From Synaphobranchus kaupii (taxonomy: Eukaryota > Chordata > Actinopteri > Anguilliformes > Synaphobranchidae), in assembly GCA_029718625.1 (NCBI GenBank), contig CM056380.1, forward strand, positions 103,731,893 through 103,795,892: 64,000 nt of DNA, given 5' to 3'. The notes beneath the pieces were generated by a model, which was not told the DNA's origin, did not search any database, and was given only the letters and a program-made list of their open reading frames with translations. The translations under genes and the position numbers were made by a program. Below, piece by piece: positions 47,407-56,942 of this stretch (position 1 is its first letter; the number at the start of each line of letters is the position of its first letter).

Positions 47407-48947
47407 TGTCAACTGTGTTACCCATTGAAAAAGCCCCTATAAATCAGCAATGGTTTGCTCCAAAGTCACATGTCCAACATCACGTGATGTCACTTCCTTC
47501 AGGGAGGGCGGTTTGAAGACAGTGTGGTAACTTTCTACTCCTTCTCTTCAATATTTCATCAATATTATTGTGTGCACATAGAGTGGATTAATTGATCGTC
47601 AACTGTGTTATCAACATGTTCTTGTGAACGTGGTTTAGATGTTATATTTACAAATATGCAGAGAAAGTGTATGAAAACATGAGTTGATCAAGGTCATGTG
47701 GCGACAGGGTCCAAAGTCTGCAGTTAGCACAAGGCCCTAAAATGGCCGAAATGTCAACTGTGTTACCTGTCAATTGTGTTACCCATCAACTGTAACACAG
47801 TTGACAGGGATTAACACGGCTGACAATGTTGACAGTTTATTGTCATAGTTTATGCTTATATTGAGTGTTGTTGATAAAAAAAGTCATGAACTATTATTAT
47901 TACACAGAAATTACATAGTAATTGCATAAGAATTGCTTAAAAACATGATTTGCATTAGAATGGATTAATTTAACTGATCTAAACACTATATATCACAATG
48001 GTTTCATGGAGTATAGATGATTTTGATATGATTCAGTGGTTTGAAATGATCCTTACATAATATGAAGTGATTTGTGTTTTAGGGAGATGGGTTCATCTGC
48101 TGCTGAGAAGCAGCGGCAGTACAGGGCTCGGCGTAATGCTGATCCTGAGAGAAGGGCTGCATATTTACAGAAACACAGAGAGACGTGGCATGAGAACAAA
48201 AAGCTAGCAAAGGTGAAGACAGTGAAAGATAGTGAGAGGGAGAAGAGAAGGAAACGAGCATATTGGAGAAGAGCCCAACGCCAGAGCAGAGAAAGAAAGT
48301 GATAGAGAACCAGGTTACTCCACTCCAGAGTCCTGAAGTTGAGCCACAACCTCAGATGTCAAGGTAGAGATTTATTGAACAGAAAATTATGAAAAAGAAG
48401 AATGAAATGATGATGAAAAGTCTAGAGTAACAGCTTGTCATCCTTTCTCTGTTCAGTAAGCATGGAACACATGATCAATTAAGTAGTGATTTGTGTATCA
48501 TTTCAGACAGAGAAGTGCTGGAAGGAAGAAAGTCTCCTGTTCTCCTAATGTGTCCTGTCAACTGTGTTAATCCTGTCAACTGTGTTATTTTGTCTGTCAA
48601 CTGTGTTACGTGTGGTTTTTGTGTCATAAATCTTTTAAATGTTGGCTAAACTGTAACAAAAAAGATAGGGGATATCTCTAGAGAGGGAAGTCTTGCATAA
48701 GGATGGTGAATAACTCTAAATTCAGTGTAATGTGGATTTATGTTGAAAAAATATTCATCCTTCCTGATAGCATCCCACAGAATGTCCATTATGAAGCTCA
48801 AAATTCATATTTTCAAATCAGTTACACAGACAACCTCAAAACCCCTGGTGAATAGACTCAAACACTTTCAAACAAATGTGTTATCAAATGTGTAGTACCT
48901 CATTCATGTTCTATATGACACAACATTTGTCTGTAACACAGTTGACA
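47407..48947. repeat. Dispersed TGTCAACTGTGTTA motif array
   Basis: Direct copies at 47407, 47598 (partial), 47752, 47768 (one base different), 48556, 48574 and 48595. Inverted copies at about 47794 and 48934. Several are followed by CCC. The pair at 47782-47808 forms a palindrome. All lie inside the 47027-49137 element, on both sides of its ORF. Confidence 0.9.
48087..48550 (+). pseudogene. Small basic protein of an unclassified transposon
   Basis: From ATG 48087: MGSSAAEKQRQYRARRNADP, then ERRAAYLQKHRETWHENKKL and KRRKRAYWRRAQRQSRERK, stop at 48300. An acceptor (tgttttag) lies just before the ATG. A 1-base shift at about 48298 would continue into a coding-like stretch (VTPLQSPEVEPQPQM) that ends at a donor (tcaag/gtagag, 48364), and a following AG acceptor (48507) reopens a basic frame up to about 48550. 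About one third of residues are Arg/Lys. I recall similar N-termini in multi-copy uncharacterised fish proteins; the function is unknown, and DNA binding is only inferred from charge. Confidence 0.6.
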
Positions 48948-49210
48948 AAATAATGAATCAAATGTTTATTTTCATTAAAATATTTAAAAAGTCATTAGAG
49001 CTTAAGCTTGGCAATTTATGAATTTAGCACATTTAGGGGGTATATTATGGAAACAACTAGATTGTTTATCAAAAAAGAAAACTGATTTCTTCACTTTTTG
49101 GTTGATATGAAATGTACCCCTAATTATAGAATGACTCATAAACTATAATAAACAGACAGGAAAACACAGGGAACTAGTAAACAGGGAACTGATATTCCTA
49201 GGTGAGGATA

Positions 49211-49600
49211 TCAGTCAAGGTGGAGTCTGAAGAGGTGTGTCTTCAGGCCTCGACGGAATGCAGGCAGGGTTGGAGTAGAACGTAGGGGAATGGGAAGTTC
49301 ATTCCACCACTGAGGAGCTAATGTGGAAAAACTCCGCAGTCGGAACAAGCGAGAGCCTTTGACACGGAGGGGGGGGAAGTGCCAGTCGCCCTGCTGTAGA
49401 AGAGCGAAGTGGTCGAGCAGGAACATAGTTCTGGATTAAGTCTTGCAGGTAGGTGGGGCCTGTCCTATTGGCTGCAGTGTAGGCCAGGGTCAGAACTTTG
49501 AACCTGATCCTGGCTGCAACTGGCAGCCAGTGGAGAGACCTCAGCAGGGGGGTTACATGGGAAAATTTCGGGAGGTTGAACACAAGCCGGGCAGCACGCG
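49211..49600 (-). pseudogene. LINE reverse transcriptase C-terminal fragment
   Basis: The minus-strand frames 49583-49299 and 49426-49211 together give the terminal region of a LINE ORF2: ARLVFNLPKFSHVTPLLRSL, then LALPPPPCQRLSL, a frameshift, and RLRSFSTLAPQWWNELPIPL to the stop. The catalytic palm is absent. It is of the same broad group as the L2-type ORF at 23234 but clearly another family. Confidence 0.75.
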
Positions 49601-49603
49601 TGG

Positions 49604-50450
49604 CACGCGTGACAAGATGATGCGTACTGCACTCAAAGCGTGTACACGTTCGTCTGTCACTGTTAGAGAAATTTTGTTATGCGTTCACACACACACCCAT
49701 TCGCATTTTTGATGGTACGCAACCGGAAGTTTTATGGAGACCCATACGTCTCATAATGCGCAGCATCCGCGTACATGAACGCCTCGCATAGTTCGCTTCC
49801 ATTTGATTATATTCTATGATCCAGCAGAGACACTTGGACACACAGGACTTTTGTTCCACTTTTCATTAGATGTAATTCAAAAGACGGACACAAAGTTAGT
49901 AGCCTAGATACACTTTACATTTATTCATTTTTTTGTATTCTGGAAGAAAGTATTTACGTGAAATATTTGTAGTAGTGGGACTACAACTATAATATATAAA
50001 GGGATGGAAAAGGAATTATAGCATTTTGATTGACTATTACAAGCAGGGCAAACATTAGCTAACCAGATGTCAATATAAATGTATGACGTTATGACACCTG
50101 CTGAATAGATCTAATATTTACACATTTCCCTGAGGAATGTAAGGTGGGAGTAGTTACTGTACCTACTAACTATTTTCCATAACAGCACGTAAGTTACCAT
50201 ATATAGTTATTCGCCCTATTAAGCCCCTCCATAACATTAACTGACGTTAAAAAAAACTTAACTATGCGAGGCGTTCATGTACGCGGATGCTGCGCATTAT
50301 GAGACGTATGGGTCTCCATAAAACTTCCGGTTGCGTAGCATCAAAAATGCGAACGGGGTGTGTGTGTGAACGCATAACAAAATTTCTCTAACAGTGACAG
50401 ACGAACGTGTACACGCTTTGAGTGCAGTACGCATCATCTTGTCACGCGTG
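49604..50450. mobile_element. Element or structure with 188-bp inverted arms
   Basis: The left arm 49604-49791 and right arm 50262-50450 are reverse complements over essentially their full length, starting CACGCGTGACAAGATGATGC and ending near gaacgcctcgcatag. The 470-bp centre is unique and non-coding. No target duplication is seen. The shared piece gagacgtatgggtctccata recurs again at 50750-50769. Confidence 0.8.
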
Positions 50451-50765
50451 ATGTAGTTTGCGCACGTCATAGTGCGGGGTGCGCGGTGAACGTGTGACAA
50501 AAATGTTCTACTATCTTAATGCGTGCGTTTATGCGTGCGTTTGCGAAAAATGCATGCATGTTACACGTAGTCACTCCGTGTCATGTGATTACGTGGTGCG
50601 CAACAGTCATTACGCGTGAACGGGCGCGTGCACGCGTGACCGTTATAAGTCAATGGGGAAATTACATGACAGGTCAGTCATTGCTTTGCTGCACAGGCAT
50701 CAAAGCAGGTGTGTGCGACACGTTCAGTCGATAGTTGCGCACGCATTATGAGACGTATGGGTCTC

Positions 50766-50789
50766 CATACGCACACACACACACACACA

Positions 50790-50857
<68 letters not shown>
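50766..50857. repeat. (AC)n microsatellite
   Basis: CA dinucleotide run with one GCGC interruption. Confidence 0.95.
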
Positions 50858-50861
<4 letters not shown>

Positions 50862-50968
50862 CACTCTTGTTCATGTTCATGTTCAATTTGCATCTGCTAT
50901 TTTTAACAAAATAAAGTTTGGTTTATAAAAAATAAAGGACTTTTTACCTTTTTTCTAACATAGATATA

Positions 50969-51831
50969 CAGATCCTTTCCAAAAATTAGAATATCATGGA
51001 AAAGTTGTTTTTTTTCCATAATTCCATTCAAAAAGTGAAACTTTCATAGATTATAGATTCATTACACACAAAGTGAAATATTTCTAGCCTTTATTTGTTT
51101 CATTTTTCATAATTTTGGCTTACAGCTCCAGAAAACCCCCAAAACAGTATTTCAAGAAATTAGAAAAGTGTGTCGAAAATTTACTTCAGTTATTTCAGAG
51201 AATGAGTAGAGTGGCTTGACTCGAGGAATCCGACAGTTGTAGCCCATGTCCCGGATACGTCTGTACGTGGTGGTTTTTGAAGCATTGACTCCAGTCTCAG
51301 TCCACTCCCTCTGCATCTCCGCCAAATTTTGGAATCGTCTTTGCTTGATAATCCGCTGAAGCCTACGGTCATCTCTTTTGCTTGTGCACCTTCTCCTGCC
51401 ACATTTTCCCCTTCCACTAAACTTTCTATTGATATGCTTGGACACTGCACTCTGTGCAATGCCAGCCTCCTTAGCGATGACCTTTTGTGGCAAGTCTGCA
51501 GTCTTCCCCATACTGAACCAAACTGAGATAAACTTTGCAGGTGTTTTGAGTAAATTAGATGATAGTGTGACACTCAGTCTAAAACATTAATTCTCTGAAA
51601 TAACTGAAGTAAATGCTGATTTTCGACACACTATTCTAATTTCTTGAAATACTGTTTTGGGGGTTTTCTGGAGCTGTAAGCCAAAATTATTAATAATTAA
51701 ACAAATAAAGGCTAGAAATATTTCACTTTGTGTGTAATGAATCTATAATCTATGAAAGTTTCACTTTTTGAATGGAATTATGGAAAAAAAAATACTTTTC
51801 CATGATATTCTAATTTTTTGGAAAGGATCTG
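50969..51831 (-). mobile_element. Tc1-family transposon with the DDE region deleted
   Basis: Ends CAGATCCTTTCCAAAAATTA and complement, TA on both sides, long inverted arms of ~220 bp. The interior codes only for the N-terminal part of a transposase on the minus strand, so the 863-bp element is an internal-deletion derivative. It is nested in the piggyBac-like remnant. Confidence 0.9.
51152..51511 (-). pseudogene. Tc1 transposase, N-terminal DNA-binding part only
   Basis: MGKTADLPQKVIAKEAGIAQ, SAVSKHINRKF, a GRxR-like GRGKCGRRR hook, then LQRIIKQRRFQNLAEMQREW and the second helix-turn-helix. This is the bipartite paired-like DNA-binding domain of Tc1 transposases. The frame then runs into terminal-repeat sequence; the catalytic DDE domain has been deleted. 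Such a fragment could bind element ends without cutting. Confidence 0.85.
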
Positions 51832-51876
51832 TATACGGGTCAATTTTGACCCGTAACACCACAGATGTCACTATGG

Positions 51877-52575
51877 TTAATAATATAAAGTTCTAAAAAA
51901 CCCACAAGCAATTTATTCTAGAAAGTGTGTTCTAATATTAGTCTATTATAGTCAGATAACATAATTAACCGTTGGCTTACCTCCTATCTTTGAAGCTATC
52001 ATAAATAAACGTTTGCAGTAGACAGTTGTGAAATTATTCAATTTCATTTCATACTAAGATCCCTCTGTGAAAGTTAGTGTAGCTGATTGCACCCCTTCCC
52101 TAACTCCCTTTACTGTGGCAGCAAGTAGAACTAAGCTGAAGAATGAAAAAAGAGATGAACGGCACCGTGCTGTAACCACAGAATATAGTTTGATGGCTGT
52201 AACCCACTTTGTAGTAAAGGGGTTGCATCCTTTCAATACAGTTGAATCTCCAAAATGGATGTCCTGACAGTTTTGGAATTGCACTTTATTTTCTTCTGTT
52301 CCTATTCTATAATTTCACAAAATGACATGATTGAAATTGCACTTTATTTTCTTATGTTGCGCTTATTCTGCCATTTTACAATGACATGTTTACAGAATAA
52401 TAGCCTACTTATCAGTCATTTTAAAATGACATACTTTTCACAGAATAATACTTATCTGTCATTTTACAGTGACATAATGTTAACAGAATTAAAATGTTTA
52501 CAAACAGTAAACATATCAGTTATAATAATTTATAGAAACATAGTTGGTTGATAAACATATAAAGTTTTCATAAAG
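51877..52575. other. No gene; repeated TGTCATTTTA palindromes
   Basis: Within 52260-52490 the palindrome-like gccattttacaatgacat, gtcattttaaaatgacat and gtcattttacagtgacat recur at ~55-60 bp spacing together with cagaataata. No coding sequence is supported. Confidence 0.5.
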
Positions 52576-52769
52576 CAGGGCTGCCCAATCCTCTTCCTGG
52601 AGATCTACCGTTCTGTAGGTTTTCACTCCAACCCTAACAAAGCAAACCTCATTCAACAGCTATAGAGAATTGTTGAGCTGCTCATTAATAGAATCAGGTG
52701 CGCCAAATTAGGGTTGATATGAAAACCCACAGGACGGTAGATATCCAGGAACAGGGTTGGGCAGCCCTG
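52576..52769. mobile_element. hAT-type MITE (CAGGGCTGCCCA ends)
   Basis: CAGGGCTGCCCAATCCTCTT and complementary aacagggttgggcagccctg bound a 194-bp palindromic unit. The flanks tcataaag and atataaag agree at six of eight positions, consistent with a decayed 8-bp duplication. Confidence 0.75.
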
Positions 52770-54640
52770 ATATAAAGTATAGAAAAGGTATCGTATCGAA
52801 TTAAGGGTATCGGATTTGGTATCGCTATCGAAAAATTTCAAACGATACCCAACCCTAGATAAGAGTACATTGCGATTCACGCTTGCACTGCCCGCCAGGT
52901 GAGACCATGTTTACGGCACAAATCGCACCACAGCGTATGGCGAGTTGCTAATTTCGGGGCTTTCCCCAATGCGTGCATGATCATAACCTATTCAAAAGCC
53001 AATCAACCAATCCCCCAAGCAGGAAAAAATTATACTTTGCATTTATTGCTCATTGTCTTTTTTATAATGTTAATTCTTGTATTTCTTTCTGTTTTTAATT
53101 GCTTATGGCTGTTATTATACTGCACTGTGGTCCCAGGAGTACTGTATTCTTTCTTACACCCAACTGTAATAAGAATAATGACAAACTTGGTGCATACATT
53201 CACTCTTATTGCACGTATAGCAATAAAAATGTACCTCTTAACTCAAGCCTATTGTCTTCCAATGCAGAATCCTGCATATAAATGTGGTGAGGAAAATGGG
53301 ATAGGTTGCATGGGGAAAATTGGAAATAGATAAATGATGAAACGCATGCTAGGACCGAGAATAGGAGAAGGGTTTAAAAATAAAAGATCCAGTAAAAGAT
53401 AAATAGTAAAATAAATTATTTTTTAAATTGATTTTATCGACTGATTGGAGGCTAAGCAAATGATTAAAAGCTTTTTATTTTTCACAGTCCAGATAACCTA
53501 TTAGTGACTTTTGTCGCCTTTAGCATTTTCGTTCTGCAAGCGGGAGGCCTCCCGACCACGACCGAATGGGCGTGTTCTGTTATCGTTTTTCACTAAACCA
53601 CGTGATGCGGGATAGCCCGACATGGTTAAAACGAGTCCAATGCACATGGCTCTTAAAAGGACTGAAAAGAGGTAATTTGATTAGCTATGGTGCAGCTGAA
53701 GCACACCCTGAAGCACACCCACTGATAAATATTCAGCATAACCCAGCACATTTTCAACCGGCGCAGCGTGCTGTGAGCTGTGCACTCCTCGCCTCTGGTC
53801 CTAAAATAGGGAAATTCAGTAGCCACGCCCAGTGCGCCATACGCTATGCCATTGACGGCTCACCCCACGCCATGCGCTTACCGGAAAATAGAGTCCAAAT
53901 GTTTAGGAATTGAAGTTTGCTAGCATGTACATGTTTTGTAAATGCTAGGAAACTTCAATATCAGATTAATTTGGGCTGAATGCTGCACTTTCAATATTCA
54001 CCCAATGGATTTGAAGCTGGTAGTTTTCTCTTCCCTCAGCTGGCTAAAAACTTGGAAGTGCAGCATTCAGCCCTAATTAATCCAATTATAACCCTCAAAT
54101 TAACTAATGCTGAAAGTTTGCCCTTTAACATTATAGTCACTGTTTAACTTGAAATCCAACATTCTAGAGTACAGAGCCAAAACATCATTCTTGAGATCTG
54201 GGACAAAACTGGATCTGCCCCATTGGAATGTGTTTAAACCCACTGTGAAGCTGCGGTTAAACGGTCATTTTCTCGATAATACAAAAATATAGCATTATGT
54301 TTATTGTGTGTTTACTATTTAATCCCAACAAATTAGGAAAAATTATACAGTGTCAAGATGATAAAATAAGGTTAACTGGTTTTTAAGAGACGTCAAACAT
54401 TGAATCGGGTCAAATTGAATTGGAACATAATACGAGGGTTAAACTGTCATTTTCTCGATAATAAAGCTATCAGTGAAGTAATGCTATACATGATTATAAT
54501 GATGGGAAACAACGTTCAAATAAGGTTTGGATTTAAAAAAATAAATATTAAGGTTCACTGTCCAAGGAATCCAACAAAGCAAGTTTAGTCCAAATCTAAC
54601 AAAAAACACATAGGACTAGTTTGCAAAGGTATGTTTTTCA
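52770..54640. other. No gene seen; fragments of MITE ends
   Basis: Contains gatacccaaccctag near 52845 (a hAT-type end without partner), the right end of the outer GGGCTC element (to 53896), and a half of a Tc1-type inverted repeat near 54110-54200 (agagtacagagccaaaac), related to the element at 21239-21916. No coding sequence is supported. Confidence 0.45.
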
Positions 54641-55022
54641 GAAAATTAAAAATGGCGGAAGTTATGGGTCCTTCGTCCGGTGGACGCCAGGATGAGCCAC
54701 CAATTGCGAAGCGTAACCCCACTGGAGAACGTGAGACCTCAATCAGGACGGAACAAACAGACAGTCGGGCGGACCATCACCTGGACCCGGGTCACAGTGC
54801 AACGCCTCCTGCACAACCGCCTCGATGTCCCACATAATCCACAATCTGCGAAACCGGCACGATGGGGTCAGGGCGTGGTTCCTTATTGGAACGGTCATAA
54901 ATGCGTGACAACGCATCTGGATTAATATTCTTTGACCCAGGTTGGTAGGTAAGAATAAACCGAAACCGGCCGAAGCTTGCCGGGAATTGCGAGTCTTGGC
55001 CTGTTGGATGTACTCGAAATTT

Positions 55023-55625
55023 CTATAGTCTGTCCAGACCGTGAAAGGATGTTCGGCTCCTTCCAGCCAATGAAGCCAATTTGACTGCTAACAGCTCCCG
55101 GTCACCGACATCGTAATTTCTCTTGGCTGATGTTAGAGCACGAGAAAAATACGCACATGGGTGCCTTTTGTGGTCCAACGGAGAATGTTGAGACAAAATG
55201 GCTCCTACTCCCAGCTCCGATGCATCCACTTCCACCACAAATGGGAGGGAGGGATTGGGTGTTACCAGGATGGGTTCGGAGCAAAATCTCTTTTTTAGCT
55301 CAGCAAAAGCTGCCTCAGCCCTCGAGTTCCATTGGAACCGAGGAGGTGATGTTTTCTTAGTGAGAGCTGTGATAGGAGTGGCCACAGTGCTAAAATTGTG
55401 GATAAACCGCCGGTAAAAACTAGCGAAGCCTAGGAAGTGCTGTACCTGCTTTACTGATGCTGGGGTAGGCCAGTTTTTTATTGCTGAGACTTTATCTGGG
55501 TCCATTAGCACTTTCCCGTCCGCTACAATGAAACCTAGGAAGGAGACAGAATTTGTGTGGAGCGCGCATTTCTCTGCCTTAACAAAAAGCCCTGCCTTAA
55601 CAAGTGCTCTTAAAACCTGTCTCAC
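55023..55625 (-). pseudogene. Gypsy pol: RT thumb and RNase H part
   Basis: The frame contains the RT connection and thumb ([30 protein letters not shown], then [17 protein letters not shown]) and the beginning of the RNase H domain ([19 protein letters not shown], then [13 protein letters not shown]). It then loses frame. The catalytic palm of the RT would lie between this and the 55890-56555 frame, where the sequence is decayed. This is an old retroelement copy with no coding function. Confidence 0.85.
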
Positions 55626-55889
55626 ATGACCAACGTGAGAGGAGAGATCGGGAGAGAAAAAATATCATCCAGATATGCAAAAACAAATTTCTCCAACATC
55701 TCTTGAAGAACATCATTCACTAGCGCCTGAAAGACAGAGGGGGCGCAATGAGGCCGAACGGCATCATCCGGTACTCCTAATGTCCGTGGTGTGTGTTAAA
55801 AACAGTCTTCCGCTCATCGCCCTCACACATGCGCACAATATTGTTCTTAACGGTGATGTCATTGAAACCCCGATAATCTATACAGGGCC

Positions 55890-56555
55890 TCAGACCTCCG
55901 TCTTTTTTTTAACAAAAAAAAAACCAGCACCGGCCGGTGAAGTGGAAGGTCTGATGAAACCGTTAGCTAAACACTCCTCAATGTACTCCCTCATAGCAGT
56001 GCTTTCCGGACCCGACAGGGAATACAGTGGACCCCTGGGAGGAACTGTGCCAGGGTAGAACTCAATCGTGCAGTCATGAGGAGGTAACGTAGTGGCGTGT
56101 TGTTTAAAAACCTCAGCGAAGTCAGAATATTCCCCTGGTACATTAGCGAGCAGGCGAAATTCGAGCGCCCCTACCACTTCCGGGGTCTCGGAAGGAACGT
56201 CAGATGACATCTCCCACTCGAAATCAGAAAGAGAAAGGCTATCCTCTTCTAGGGAACCCCCCTCAGCAAAGGGATCCCAGGACAGACTCTCCTCTCCACT
56301 CCCAGCAAGAGCGGAGGGAGTACCTTGATCAGCGGGTGGATCGAGCAGGGCTAGGGCATCCTTAATATGATTAGATAATGCTTTCAAAAATAAGGACTTA
56401 AGCGGACCGTCAGCCCATCCTGTCTCTCCTGCCAGTGGTCGAAACGCGATAGAAAATGCCGCCACCATGTCAGTGCCCTGGCACAAACTAGTCAGTTTCG
56501 TGGCAGTCTCTTCACCGGATACATCGTGATCAAAGACCAACTGCATTTCTTTCAT
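55890..56555 (-). pseudogene. Gypsy gag/pol junction fragment
   Basis: A 221-codon frame joins a gag-like region to the N-terminal pol segment ([17 protein letters not shown], then [20 protein letters not shown]) that precedes the RT fingers. No protease active site is visible between them. The fragment ends in a poly-T/A frameshift near 55905. Confidence 0.75.
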
Positions 56556-56558
56556 CTA

Positions 56559-56942
56559 GTTTTTGCCCTGATGGTGGTGCTAGATGTATGGTCCGATCGA
56601 GCCGAAATTGGGGGAAAGGGATAAGGGCTTGGACATCTATCAGTTTGCTAAGTTAAAAAAAAGAAGCAACCAAGCCAAAATGGATGCTGCCATAGACACC
56701 CACTATGGAATAATAATAATAATAATAACAATAGGGTGTTTTGCTTGGCATCCTAATAATAAACAGGGTGCTTGGGAGTGTACCAGACAGAACTGAGACA
56801 GTGTTGGATGCTCTATAGCAAAAAAGCCTGTCCTCCTTCCAATGAAAATTTTTTGCATTCTTAACTCTTAAATTCGTATATCAGTCTGGCTCAGACTCAC
56901 AACTTCATTGTGCACTCTAGAAGTTGTAGCAAATTGAACACA
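56559..56942. other. No gene; short (AAT)n tract
   Basis: An (AAT)n microsatellite lies at 56710-56732. Otherwise nothing is recognised. Confidence 0.4.

Larger units (their letters stand above)
47027..49137 (+). mobile_element. Unclassified 2.1-kb DNA transposon, 26-bp perfect TIRs, 4-bp TSD
   Basis: The first 26 bases (starting GAGTCATTCTATAATTAG, ending GTACAT) and the last 26 are exact reverse complements. ATAA flanks both ends (47023-47026, 49138-49141), and removing the element restores a continuous LINE 3' UTR. It carries a small basic ORF (48087-48302) with a spliced continuation and about nine copies of TGTCAACTGTGTTA in both orientations. A 4-bp duplication excludes Tc1, hAT and piggyBac norms; Sola, Ginger or Academ types remain possible, but no transposase domain is visible. 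Confidence 0.85.
46811..49603 (-). mobile_element. LINE 3' end, antisense, interrupted
   Basis: Read on the minus strand: a C-terminal RT segment (49583-49211, one frameshift) with HVTPLLRSLHWLPVAARIRF and the end PLRSTPTLPAFRRGLKTHLF, then a 3' UTR, then gtcgctttggataaaagcgt and a tail of TGTAA repeats at 46811-46830. The 3' UTR is broken at 47027-49137 by another element flanked by ATAA. The 5' end is truncated near 49603. Confidence 0.75.
46118..51876. mobile_element. Probable piggyBac-like element, split by insertions
   Basis: The left end follows TTAA (46114-46117) with cccttctattgtgttagggt and an internal palindrome gggtcaaatttgaccc. The right part has gggtcaattttgacccgtaa and acaccacagatgtc close to TTAA at 51877. 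An inner block near the left (acatctgtggtgttacgggt at 46298) is the complement of the right part, and ttgttcatgttcaattt flanks both sides of the inserted region (46610, 50868). The right outermost repeat does not match the left one exactly. No transposase is left. Confidence 0.4.
45969..53896. mobile_element. Outer element with GGGCTCTATTTTCCGG ends
   Basis: GGGCTCTATTTTCCGG at 45969 is matched by CCGGAAAATAGAGTCC at 53881-53896, followed inward by ~50 bp of weaker inverted similarity. AAA flanks both ends. Everything between may be one old DNA transposon filled by later insertions. The link between two ends 7.9 kb apart is an inference. Confidence 0.4.
54640..56558 (-). mobile_element. Ty3/Gypsy retrotransposon fragment, antisense
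   Basis: Minus-strand frames 56555-55890 and 55625-55023 plus a decayed stretch to about 54790 cover, in order, a gag-like piece, the start of pol, reverse transcriptase and RNase H. The direct joining of the gag-like piece to pol, several frame breaks and the absence of LTRs show a truncated, inactive copy. Confidence 0.85.

Noticed and set aside
52899..53333. 144-codon hydrophobic frame as a membrane protein
   Set aside because: Hydrophobicity follows from T-rich sequence within an old transposon; no homologous motif or splice context.
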